DNA from: Paraburkholderia xenovorans LB400
GTDB taxonomy: Bacteria; Pseudomonadota; Gammaproteobacteria; Burkholderiales; Burkholderiaceae
DNA: 64,000 bases
Direction of reading: 5' to 3'
Assembly (NCBI RefSeq): GCF_000013645.1
Contig: NC_007951.1
Coordinates: 620,001-684,000 of the forward strand
Shown here: piece after piece, positions 51,672-60,294 of the stretch
Numbering within the stretch: the first letter of the stretch is position 1
Layout of the letters: each line of letters begins with the position of its first letter
Position numbers and translations under genes: made by a program
Notes under the pieces: model-generated
Databases searched by the model: none
Seen by the model: only the letters and a program-made list of their open reading frames with translations
What the model was told of the DNA's origin: nothing

Positions 51672-53906
51672 ATGGCAATCAACTTCGAAAACCGCTACAC
51701 CGACGTGTCCGGACCGGACGAGCTTCACCTGTCGGACTATCTGCGTACGATCGTGCGGGGTTGGCGCACGATCGCGATGGTGACGCTGATCGCGCTCGCG
51801 CTGGGGTGCGCGTACGCCTTCCTCGCGCCGCCGACTTACCGCGCGGATGTTCTGTTTCACGTCGAGGACAAGACGGCGAATGCCAATGCGAACGGCAAGG
51901 ATTCCTTGCCGCCGCTCACCGGCATGTTCGACACCAAGCCTTCCACGGCAGCCGAGATCGAGTTGCTGAAGTCGCGGCTCGTCACGGAAGAAACCGTCAA
52001 GAAGCTGCACCTCGATATCTCGGCGGCGCCGCGTTATTTTCCGGTCATTGGCGGAATGATCGCGGGGTTGGTGAACGGGCAATGGGGCTTCAGGTTGCCG
52101 CAGTTCATCAACCTGTCCGGCTATGCATGGGGTGACGAGGCCATTACGGTGTCGCAGTTCGACACGTCGAAAGACATGTACGACACCACCTTCACGCTGA
52201 TTGCCGGCAATGACGGTTCATACGTGTTGCGCGACAGGAATGGTATCGCGATCCTGTCGGGCAAAGTGGGCGAGACCGTGGAAACGGATACCGCCGACGG
52301 ACCGATCACGTTGCACGTCGACAAGCTGGTCGGCCCGGCCGGCTCGCGCTTCGAATTGTCGCGCGCGTCGACGCTGAGCACCGTGGACCGGCTGCAAAAG
52401 GCCCTGGTGGTGCAGGAAACCACGCTGCAATCCGGCGTGATCCGCGCGAGTCTGGAAGGCGGCGACAGCGCGCTGACCGCGGCGATCGTCAACAGCATGG
52501 CGCGCGAGTTCGTGCGCCAGGATGTCGAGAGCCGTTCGACCGAAGCCGAGCATATGCTGGCCTTTCTCGATCAGCAACTGCCGGGCTTGCGCAAGGAACT
52601 CGACGACGCCGAGCAACGCTACAACAAGTTCCGCAACACGCACGGCACCGTCGACCTCGGTGAAGAAAGCCGCTTGCTGCTGCAACAGATCGTCGATAAC
52701 AAGACCAAGCTGATGGATCTGCAGCAGCAGCGCGCGGAGATGTCGCAACGCTTCACCGCGAATCACCCGGCGGTGGCCGCGCTCGACGCGCAGATCGCCG
52801 CGTTGCAAGGCGCGGCGGCCAATATGAACCGCAGCGTGGCGGTCATGCCGGATACGGAGCAGACCGCACTGCGCTTGCTGCGCGACGTGCATGTCGACAC
52901 CGAGCTGTACACCAATCTGCTGAACAGCGCGCAGCAACTGCGCGTGGCGAAGGCGGGGCAGGTGGGCAGCGTGCGCGTGGTCGACTTCGCGGAAGCGCCG
53001 GACGACCCCGTGCGTCCGAAGCGCGTGATCGCGATCCTGATCGCGCTCGGCGGCGGACTCGTGCTCGGCATTCTGCTGACCTTCTTCAAGCGCGCCATGT
53101 ACGGCGGCGTGGAACGTCCGGACGAACTCGAAGGCATGCTCGGCGTGCCGGTGTTCGCGGTGGTGCCGCGCAGCCAGACCCAGCTGAAGCTGCAGGAAAA
53201 CGTCATGCTGCGCCGTCGCGGGCTGCATGTGCTGGCGCAGCAGGCGCCGGAAGACATCGCCGTGGAAGGCGTGCGCAATCTGCGCACCTCGCTGCAGCTC
53301 TCGCTCGATCACGCCGAGAACAACGTGGTGATGATCACCGGCTCGCGGCCCGATTCCGGCAAGTCGTTCCTCTCGGTGAATCTGGCGGCGCTGGTGGCGT
53401 CGGCCAATAAGCGGGTGCTGATCATCGACGGTGATATGCGGCGCGGCGACGTGCACTCGCATTTCGGTATCGGTCATCAGCCGGGCCTGTCCGACGTGCT
53501 GAGCGGCGGCGACCTGAACGCGATGATCCAGCGCGACGTGCTGCCGGGTCTCGATGTGCTCGCCAAGGGCACGCTGCCTTCGCATCCGGCCGAACTGCTG
53601 ATGAGCAAGCGCTTCGAAACGATGCTCGAAGAATTGAAGTCGCACTACGACCTCGTGATCGTCGATACGCCGCCGGTTCTGGCGGTGACCGATTCGACGC
53701 TGATCGGCAAATACGCGGGCACGACGCTGCTGGTGGTGCGCCACGGCCGCCATCCGCTCAACGAGGTGATGGAAACGGCCAAGCGGCTGCGCAACGGCGG
53801 CGTGGCGCTGCGGGGCGTGCTGCTGACCGACGTGCCGCAGGAAGGCGCGTTCCTCGGCTCGGGTTATCAAGGCGGTTACTACGGCTACGACAGCATCGCC
53901 GGTTGA
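51672..53906 (+). CDS. wzc: Chain-length regulator / BY-kinase (Wzc-like)
   Basis: Inner-membrane tyrosine autokinase of 744 residues. The Wzz domain opens with LSDYLRTIVRGWRTIAMVT and the first membrane helix, followed by a long coiled-coil-rich periplasmic region and the second helix (IAILIALGGGLVLGILLTFF, about 455). The cytoplasmic kinase has Walker A GSRPDSGKSF (about 557), Walker A-prime VLIIDGDMRRGD, Walker B LVIVDTPPVL, and a short tyrosine cluster GSGYQGGYYGYDSIAG at the end. It controls polymer length with Wza. No cognate Wzb phosphatase gene is present in the window. Confidence 0.94.
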   Translation: MAINFENRYTDVSGPDELHLSDYLRTIVRGWRTIAMVTLIALALGCAYAFLAPPTYRADVLFHVEDKTANANANGKDSLPPLTGMFDTKPSTAAEIELLKSRLVTEETVKKLHLDISAAPRYFPVIGGMIAGLVNGQWGFRLPQFINLSGYAWGDEAITVSQFDTSKDMYDTTFTLIAGNDGSYVLRDRNGIAILSGKVGETVETDTADGPITLHVDKLVGPAGSRFELSRASTLSTVDRLQKALVVQETTLQSGVIRASLEGGDSALTAAIVNSMAREFVRQDVESRSTEAEHMLAFLDQQLPGLRKELDDAEQRYNKFRNTHGTVDLGEESRLLLQQIVDNKTKLMDLQQQRAEMSQRFTANHPAVAALDAQIAALQGAAANMNRSVAVMPDTEQTALRLLRDVHVDTELYTNLLNSAQQLRVAKAGQVGSVRVVDFAEAPDDPVRPKRVIAILIALGGGLVLGILLTFFKRAMYGGVERPDELEGMLGVPVFAVVPRSQTQLKLQENVMLRRRGLHVLAQQAPEDIAVEGVRNLRTSLQLSLDHAENNVVMITGSRPDSGKSFLSVNLAALVASANKRVLIIDGDMRRGDVHSHFGIGHQPGLSDVLSGGDLNAMIQRDVLPGLDVLAKGTLPSHPAELLMSKRFETMLEELKSHYDLVIVDTPPVLAVTDSTLIGKYAGTTLLVVRHGRHPLNEVMETAKRLRNGGVALRGVLLTDVPQEGAFLGSGYQGGYYGYDSIAG

Positions 53907-53990
53907 CATGGCGGCGGATAGCTGATGGTCAGACGAGGTTCAACGAGGTTGCGGCATCAGGCTTGCAAAGGTTAACGAGGAGAATGCTCC

Positions 53991-55109
53991 ATGAAACGTA
54001 AGGTCGCGCTGATCACCGGCATCACAGGACAGGACGGGTCGTATCTGGCGGAGTTGCTGCTCGCCAAGGATTACGACGTACACGGCATCAAACGCAGGTC
54101 ATCCCTGTTCAATACAGACCGGATCGATCACCTGTACCGCGATCCTCACGATCCGGACCAGCGGCTCTTTCTGCATCACGCGGATCTGACCGACTCGACC
54201 AGCATTCTGCGCGTGATCCAGCGTGTCGAGCCCGACGAGATCTACAACCTCGCCGCGCAGAGCCACGTCGCGGTGTCGTTCGAGGAGCCGGAATACACCG
54301 CGAACGCCGACGGCCTCGGCGCGTTGCGGATTCTCGAAGCGATCCGGATTCTCGGGCTGCAGGAAAAGACGCGCTTCTATCAGGCGTCCACCTCGGAGCT
54401 TTACGGCCTCGTGCAGCAGGTGCCGCAGTCGGAGACCACGCCGTTCTATCCGCGCAGCCCGTATGCCGTCGCCAAGCTGTTCGCGTACTGGACCACGGTC
54501 AATTATCGCGAGGCTTACGGTCTCTATGCGTGCAACGGGATTCTGTTCAATCACGAATCGCCGGTGCGCGGCGAGACGTTCGTGACGCGCAAGATTACGC
54601 GCGCAGTCGCGCGTATCGCGGTGGGCATGCAGAAGACCCTGTATCTCGGCAATCTGTCGGCCTTGCGCGACTGGGGCCACGCGCGCGATTACGTGGAGAT
54701 GCAATGGCGCATGCTCCAGCAGGAGCAGCCGGAGGATTACGTGATCGCCACCGGCGTGCAGTACAGCGTGCGCCAGTTCGTGCAGCACGCGGCCGCCGAG
54801 CTCGGCGTCACCGTGCGCTTCGAAGGCACCGGCGTGGATGAAATCGGCATTGTCGAGAAAGTGGAAGGGCGCGAGATCAAGATGTCGCCGGGCGACGTGA
54901 TCGTGCGTGTCGATCCGCGCTACTTCCGGCCCGCCGAAGTCGAGACGCTGCTCGGCGATCCGTCCAAGGCGCATGCGAAGCTCGGCTGGCAGCCGACCAC
55001 GTCGTTCGCTTCACTGGTCAAGGAAATGGTGCGCGCGGACTATCAGATTGCCCGACGTGACGCGCTCGTCACGCTGGCCGGCTTCACGGCGCTGGAACAT
55101 CACGAGTAA
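53991..55109 (+). CDS. gmd: GDP-mannose 4,6-dehydratase
   Basis: NADP-dependent short-chain dehydrogenase-type enzyme of 372 residues converting GDP-mannose to GDP-4-keto-6-deoxymannose. The Rossmann start is [19 protein letters not shown]; the catalytic Thr/Glu and Tyr-Lys lie in [18 protein letters not shown] and [15 protein letters not shown]; the later segments [20 protein letters not shown] and [18 protein letters not shown] are highly conserved in Gmd. GAGGAGAATGCTCC before the ATG is a good ribosome site. fcl begins six bases after the stop. Confidence 0.97.
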   Translation: MKRKVALITGITGQDGSYLAELLLAKDYDVHGIKRRSSLFNTDRIDHLYRDPHDPDQRLFLHHADLTDSTSILRVIQRVEPDEIYNLAAQSHVAVSFEEPEYTANADGLGALRILEAIRILGLQEKTRFYQASTSELYGLVQQVPQSETTPFYPRSPYAVAKLFAYWTTVNYREAYGLYACNGILFNHESPVRGETFVTRKITRAVARIAVGMQKTLYLGNLSALRDWGHARDYVEMQWRMLQQEQPEDYVIATGVQYSVRQFVQHAAAELGVTVRFEGTGVDEIGIVEKVEGREIKMSPGDVIVRVDPRYFRPAEVETLLGDPSKAHAKLGWQPTTSFASLVKEMVRADYQIARRDALVTLAGFTALEHHE

Positions 55110-55115
55110 CCTGCG

Positions 55116-56075
55116 ATGAACAAACAAGCACGCATTTTCGTCGCGGGCCACCGGGGCATGGTCGGCTCCGCGCTCGTCAGGCGCCTTGCCGCCGACGGGT
55201 ATCAGAACGTGATCACCCGTTCGCGCCAGGAGCTCGACCTGACGGATCAGGGCGCAGTGAACCGCTTCTTCGAAAGCGAGAGGATCGACGTGGTGCTGCT
55301 CGCGGCCGCGCGGGTGGGCGGCATTCTCGCGAACGCCACGCGGCCGGGTGAGTTCATCTATGAAAATCTGGTGATCGAAACCAACGTGATTCACGCGGCG
55401 TACCGTGCCAGGGTCGAGCGGCTGGTGTTCTTCGGTTCCTCGTGCATTTATCCGAAGCAATGTCCGCAGCCGATCCGCGAGGAGTATCTGCTGACCTCGC
55501 CGCTCGAACCGACCAACGACGCCTACGCGATCGCGAAGATCGCCGGCGTCAAGCTGTGCGAAGCCTACAACCGCGAGTACAACACCCAGTACGTCGCGCT
55601 GATGCCGACCAATCTGTATGGCCCGAACGACAACTACGACCTGAACAGCAGCCACGTGTTGCCGGCGCTGCTGCGCAAGGCGCACGAAGCGAAGCTGAAC
55701 GGCGACGCCACGTTGTCGGTGTGGGGTTCGGGCACGCCGCGCCGCGAGTTCCTGCATGTCGACGATCTCGCCGCGGCCACGCTGTTCGTGCTCGAACACA
55801 ACGTGACAGAGGGGCTCTTCAACGTCGGCGTGGGCAAGGACCTGTCGATTCGCGAACTGGCCGAATGCATCTGCAAGGTGGCCGGCTTCGACGGTGAGCT
55901 CATGTTCGACGCCTCGAAACCCGACGGCACGCCGCGCAAGCTGCTCGACGTCTCGCGGCTCGCGCAAATGGGCTGGCAGGCGAGCATTGCGCTGGAGGAC
56001 GGTATCGCATCCACGTACCGGGATTTCGTCGAATCACACGCCGGTTCGACGCCCGCTGCCGCCGTCGAGGTTTAG
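55116..56075 (+). CDS. fcl: GDP-L-fucose synthase
   Basis: Epimerase-reductase of 319 residues that turns the Gmd product into GDP-L-fucose. Motifs: [36 protein letters not shown], the catalytic Tyr-Lys in [19 protein letters not shown], and [19 protein letters not shown]. It is tightly spaced with gmd, so the two are co-transcribed, and with manC they form a complete GDP-fucose route from mannose phosphate. Confidence 0.96.
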   Translation: MNKQARIFVAGHRGMVGSALVRRLAADGYQNVITRSRQELDLTDQGAVNRFFESERIDVVLLAAARVGGILANATRPGEFIYENLVIETNVIHAAYRARVERLVFFGSSCIYPKQCPQPIREEYLLTSPLEPTNDAYAIAKIAGVKLCEAYNREYNTQYVALMPTNLYGPNDNYDLNSSHVLPALLRKAHEAKLNGDATLSVWGSGTPRREFLHVDDLAAATLFVLEHNVTEGLFNVGVGKDLSIRELAECICKVAGFDGELMFDASKPDGTPRKLLDVSRLAQMGWQASIALEDGIASTYRDFVESHAGSTPAAAVEV

Positions 56076-56188
56076 CCGCACGAATTGCCGCTTCAGCGCG
56101 GGTTGGCAGTCAAGGACCAGCTGGGACGCCGTGCATGCGCACCCACGCGCGATGCACGCAGGACGATTTTTCGAGGAGTGGCATAAAA

Positions 56189-57331
56189 ATGACAGCGTCA
56201 GTCACGATCTTCCACAACGTGGTGTGGTCGCGCCACAAGGGTGTCGTGTTTTCCGCCTTGCATAACATTTCGGCTTCCGGAGCGATTCGCTATTCGATGG
56301 TGCAGATCGCGGATACGGAGCACGACCGCGTCGGCTTTTCCGACGTCGATTATTCGTTTCACCGCTATCCGATGCAAAAGCTCTTCGACGGCTGCTACGA
56401 AGACGTGCCGACCATGAAGCTGATCGCGCGGCTCACGTGGGAAGTCTTGCGCACCAAGTCAGATCTGATCGTTCTGCCCGGCTATCACCGGCCGGAATAC
56501 TGGGCGATGCTCGCGGCCTGCATCGTGACCGGCAAACGGCGCGCGGTGTTCTGCGACTCGACCGCGCGCGACCGGCCCAAGAAGCTGCTGACGTCGATTC
56601 CCAAGCGCGTGTTTTTCTCGCTGTGCGACGGCTATTTCGGTTTCGGCGAGCGCAGCCGCGAGTATCTGTTGTCGCTCGGCGCGAAGCGCGACAAGATTTT
56701 CGTGCCGTGCCAGGCGGCCGCGCTGCCGGGATCGTTTTCGCCGGAACGTGCGCTGGTCGAGCGGGTTGCCGCTCGCGCGGGTAATCCGCCGGTGTTTCTG
56801 TTCGTGGGACGTCTGTCCGAAGAGAAAGGCATTGGCACGCTGATCGAGGCGCTCGCCGGATTGCGGCGGCGGATTCCGGCGGCGAAGCTGCGCATTGTCG
56901 GCACCGGCCCGATGGCCGACGCGTTGCATGCGAAGGTGGCCGAGCTCGAACTCGGCGACGCGGTGACGTTCGTCGGCAGTCTGCAGGACGAGCCGCTGAC
57001 GCAGGAGTATTACGGCGCAACCTGCATGGTGCTGCCGAGCTACAGCGAACCGTGGGGACTAGTGGTCAACGAAGCGCTCGCCCACGGTTGCCCGGCGGTG
57101 GTCAGCGAGAGCTGCGGCTGCGTGCCGGAACTGGTGATCGACGGGGTGAGCGGCTATGCGTTTACAGCGGGCGATGTCGCCGGGCTGCAGCGCACCATGC
57201 TCAAGGCAATGGAAGCATTCGCCGATGCGGGCGGCACCGCGCGCCGGTGCATGGATGTGATTCGCCGTTTCGACCCGCCTTCCGCGGCTGCCAATATCGC
57301 TCGCGGCTGTGCGTTGATGTTGAGCGACTGA
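56189..57331 (+). CDS. Glycosyltransferase, GT4 family
   Basis: GT-B enzyme of 380 residues. N-terminal acceptor domain without a clear sub-family motif; donor domain with VFLFVGRLSEEKGIGTLIEA and SYSEPWGLVVNEALAHGCPA (E-x7-E). GAGGAG before the ATG at MTASVTIFH sets the start; a longer frame upstream lacks such a site. It is the first transferase after fcl and so may be a fucosyl- or mannosyltransferase of the repeat unit, but the sugar is not readable from the sequence. Confidence 0.88.
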   Translation: MTASVTIFHNVVWSRHKGVVFSALHNISASGAIRYSMVQIADTEHDRVGFSDVDYSFHRYPMQKLFDGCYEDVPTMKLIARLTWEVLRTKSDLIVLPGYHRPEYWAMLAACIVTGKRRAVFCDSTARDRPKKLLTSIPKRVFFSLCDGYFGFGERSREYLLSLGAKRDKIFVPCQAAALPGSFSPERALVERVAARAGNPPVFLFVGRLSEEKGIGTLIEALAGLRRRIPAAKLRIVGTGPMADALHAKVAELELGDAVTFVGSLQDEPLTQEYYGATCMVLPSYSEPWGLVVNEALAHGCPAVVSESCGCVPELVIDGVSGYAFTAGDVAGLQRTMLKAMEAFADAGGTARRCMDVIRRFDPPSAAANIARGCALMLSD

Positions 57332-57388
57332 GTCGCTTCGCACCACCGCGTTGCGCGCACGAAGCCCTAACCCGTTCTGGCAGTCACG

Positions 57389-58741
57389 ATGAAGATACTG
57401 ATCTACGGCATCAACTATGCGCCTGAACTGACGGGAGTGGGCAAGTACACGGCGGAAATGGCCGTGCTGCTGGCTGACCGCGGGCATGAAGTGCGCGTGG
57501 TGTGCGCGCCGCCGTATTACCCCGAGTGGCGCGTTTCAGAGGGCTACGCGTCGTGGCGGTATCAGCACGAGACACGCGACGGCGTGGCGGTCTGGCGCGC
57601 GCCGCTGTGGGTGCCGTCGCGCCCGAGCGGCCTGAAGCGCATGCTGCATCTGGCCACTTTCGCGGCAACCTCGCTGCCGCTGCTCGCATGGCAGGCGCTG
57701 TGGCGTCCGCACGCGGTGATGCTGATCGCACCGACCCTGATGTGCGCGCCGGCTTCGCTGATGCTCGCGCGTATCACACGCGCGAGCGCATGGCTGCATA
57801 TTCAGGACTACGAGGTCGATGCGGCCTTCGATCTGGGTCTGCTGAAAAGCTCGCGCGCGGCCCGCACGGCGCGCTGGATCGAAAGCGCGTTGCTGAAGCG
57901 CTTCGATGCGGTGTCGTCGATTACGCGGCAGATGAGCGCGCGCGCGACGACCAAGGGTGTCGATGCATCGAAGGTGGTCTGCCTGCCGAACTGGGTCGAT
58001 GTGTCGACTATTTTCCCGCTTGCACGGCCGAGCGAATTCCGCCGTCTCCTCGGCATTCCCGCGGAGCAGAAAGTGGTGCTGTACTCCGGCAACATGGGCG
58101 CGAAGCAGGGCATTGAAACACTCGCCGACGCGGCGGTCGCGCTCGCCGCGCGTCCTGACCTCACCTTCGTGTTCTGCGGCAGCGGCGCCGCAAGAGAGAA
58201 TCTGCTCGAACGCTGCTCCGGTTTGACGAATTGCGTGTTCATGCCGCTGCAACCGGTGGAACGTCTGAACGAACTGCTCAATCTCGCCGATATTCACGTG
58301 CTCCCGCAACGCGGCGACGCGGCGGATCTCGTCATGCCGTCCAAGCTCACCGGCATGTTCGCGAGCGGCCGCGCAACCATCGCGATGGCGCGCCGTGGCA
58401 CGGCACTCTACGAAGCCGTGGCGCCGCGCGGCGTGGTCGTGCCGCCGGACAACGTGAAAGCGCTGGCGGCGGCGATCACGGTGCTGGCGGGCGACGCGGA
58501 ACGGCGCACGGCGCTCGGCAAGGCGGCACGCAATTACGCGGAGCGCGCGCTCTCGCCGGAGTCGACGATTCGCACCTTCGAGGAGCGGCTCGCGGTGCTG
58601 TTGCGTGAGTCGGGGCTAGAAGATGCGGAAGATGCGAAACGTGCGAAAGGCGCGCCACCTTCTTTCGGTCCGCGGCCTTCAGGAGCCGCGGGCCGGCGGC
58701 GACGCAAACCGGCCACGGCGGAGGAAGCCGCGCCGGATTGA
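57389..58741 (+). CDS. wcaI: Glycosyltransferase, WcaI-like
   Basis: GT4-type enzyme of 450 residues similar in outline to WcaI of colanic-acid synthesis: MKILIYGINYAPELTGVGKY and VRVVCAPPYYPEWRVSEGY at the N-terminus, VVCLPNWVDVSTIFPL and PSKLTGMFASGRATIAMARR in the donor domain. A hydrophobic patch (FAATSLPLLAWQALW) suggests membrane association. The last ~40 residues are a charged, Arg/Pro/Ala-rich tail (RRRRKPATAEEAAPD) not found in the typical enzyme. Position within the locus supports transfer of a repeat-unit sugar, perhaps fucose. Confidence 0.85.
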   Translation: MKILIYGINYAPELTGVGKYTAEMAVLLADRGHEVRVVCAPPYYPEWRVSEGYASWRYQHETRDGVAVWRAPLWVPSRPSGLKRMLHLATFAATSLPLLAWQALWRPHAVMLIAPTLMCAPASLMLARITRASAWLHIQDYEVDAAFDLGLLKSSRAARTARWIESALLKRFDAVSSITRQMSARATTKGVDASKVVCLPNWVDVSTIFPLARPSEFRRLLGIPAEQKVVLYSGNMGAKQGIETLADAAVALAARPDLTFVFCGSGAARENLLERCSGLTNCVFMPLQPVERLNELLNLADIHVLPQRGDAADLVMPSKLTGMFASGRATIAMARRGTALYEAVAPRGVVVPPDNVKALAAAITVLAGDAERRTALGKAARNYAERALSPESTIRTFEERLAVLLRESGLEDAEDAKRAKGAPPSFGPRPSGAAGRRRRKPATAEEAAPD

Positions 58742-58772
58742 TCCGGCACGCGGCCTGATCATGAAGCTGATA

Positions 58773-59267
58773 TCACCACGGAGAGCGATAGACGCCGCGC
58801 TTGCTCGCATAGGGATCGGCGTACGTGGTGGTCGCCGCGGCTTCGGGCGTCAGCGCGTTAGCGGGGTTCGGACGGCCTGGCTGGCCGGCCACGCGCACCT
58901 GGCCGTTGGCCGCGGCCGGCGCTTTGCGCTGGCCTTTGCCGAGCGCGGGTTGTGCGCCCTGGCCGCCGCCCAGCACCGTCATGCGTTGCGTATCGAGCAG
59001 CGCGGTGCGCTGGGCGTCGTCGGTATTGTCCTGCGCGTTGTCCGTGCCGTATGGGTTGGGAGCGCCGAGCAGCGCCTGCTCGCTGTTGCGATGCGCGGTG
59101 CGCCGGTTGGCGGGAAGCTGGGCATTGACGCCATAGTCGTTGGCGGCCGTCGCGGCGGGTGCGGCCGCCGCGGGATTGGGCGCGGCGTTTTGCGCGAACG
59201 CCGGCAACGCGCACGATGCGATCGCGAAAAACATCCAGCTAGCGGTGTGTCGAAGCGAGGTGGTCAT
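58773..59267 (-). CDS. Secreted low-complexity protein inside the exopolysaccharide locus
   Basis: Unknown protein of 164 residues on the opposite strand to its neighbours. A signal peptide (SWMFFAIASCALPAFAQ) is followed by an Ala/Asn/Pro/Gln-rich chain: NAAPNPAAAAPAATAANDYG, LPANRRTAHRNSEQALLG, DPYASKRGVYRSPW at the end. No domain is recognised; disordered periplasmic or extracellular protein is the best description. Typical host codon use and the signal peptide argue for a real gene. Its promoter would lie in the 185-bp spacer before the acetyltransferase gene, reading the other way. Confidence 0.6.
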   Translation of the reverse strand: MTTSLRHTASWMFFAIASCALPAFAQNAAPNPAAAAPAATAANDYGVNAQLPANRRTAHRNSEQALLGAPNPYGTDNAQDNTDDAQRTALLDTQRMTVLGGGQGAQPALGKGQRKAPAAANGQVRVAGQPGRPNPANALTPEAAATTTYADPYASKRGVYRSPW

Positions 59268-59452
59268 CTTGTTCCCCAGGGAGATGCTGTCGGGATAAAG
59301 CTATCGTGCGCCAACCAGTACGCGTGTAGCCGCCAAAACGCTTGCCGGCACGGCCACAGTGCAAAGTCCCGCAAGGCGCCGCAACATAATGTAATGAGTT
59401 TGCCTGGCAGGCCTGCGTATGTTTACCACTGTTCGTGGTTCGGAGAAAGCTG

Positions 59453-60073
59453 ATGGGTAACGTTGCCGACGATCCGCAGATCGGGCGCCTGCCGCAAGCC
59501 GGAGACGCGCGTAAAGACGGCCGCGTGATTAATCTGCGGCAGGCCGGGAAAGGAAACTATCAGGCAAGGCGCGGCGCGCTGGTCGAGCTCATCTGGTTCG
59601 TGCTCGAGGCCTGCGTGATCAACAACAAGCTGCTGCCGCTTTCATCCGTGCGCGTTGCGTTGTTGCGCCTGTTCGGCGCGAAGATCGGCACAGGCTGCCG
59701 CTTCGTGCATCCGGTGCGCGTGAAGGCGCCGTGGAATCTGGAAGTGGGCGACAACTGCTGGTTCGGTGTGGATGTCTGGATCTATAACCAGACGTTGATC
59801 CGCATCGGCTCGAATGTGTGCATTTCTCAAGGCACGTTTCTCACCGCCGGCTCCCACGATATGAGCACCACGATGGATCTGCACGTTGCGCCGATCGTCA
59901 TCGAGGACGGCGTCTGGATTACTTCGAAGTGCGTAGTGCAAATGGGCGTGACGATTGGCCGCTCGGCGGTCGTGACGCCGTTGTCGGTCGTGCATCGTTC
60001 GCTGGAAGCCGAGGGCGTGTACGGCGGAAATCCTTGCCGTTTTATCAGGAAACGGTTCGACTCCGTGACCTGA
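59453..60073 (+). CDS. wcaF: Hexapeptide acetyltransferase, WcaF-like
   Basis: Left-handed beta-helix acyltransferase of 206 residues. After ~45 charged residues the domain starts with ALVELIWFVLEACVINNKLL; hexapeptide turns follow (APWNLEVGDNCWFGVDVWIY, IVIEDGVWITSKCVVQMGVT, IGRSAVVTPLSVVHRSL). The histidine in TAGSHDMSTTMDLH is the expected catalytic residue. WcaF-type enzymes O-acetylate a fucose residue of colanic-acid-like repeat units. GGAG before the ATG at MGNVADD sets the start. Confidence 0.88.
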   Translation: MGNVADDPQIGRLPQAGDARKDGRVINLRQAGKGNYQARRGALVELIWFVLEACVINNKLLPLSSVRVALLRLFGAKIGTGCRFVHPVRVKAPWNLEVGDNCWFGVDVWIYNQTLIRIGSNVCISQGTFLTAGSHDMSTTMDLHVAPIVIEDGVWITSKCVVQMGVTIGRSAVVTPLSVVHRSLEAEGVYGGNPCRFIRKRFDSVT

Positions 60074-60294
60074 ACCACAGACATAGAACCACAGCGTTCG
60101 TACGCTGGGGAGGCCGAGGTCGTATTGCCGGAATGTGGGCTGCCGCAAGGGGATTGTCGCGCGATCTGGCGGGCGGCTCCCGGTAGCGGTGGCAAGGCAG
60201 GGTCCGGTTGCGACGTTTGCGTGGCCCGGTTGCCAGCTCCGACTGGCGAACCGTGACGCGCTCAGGAAATGCGTGAAGAAGATGGGAGTAGGGG

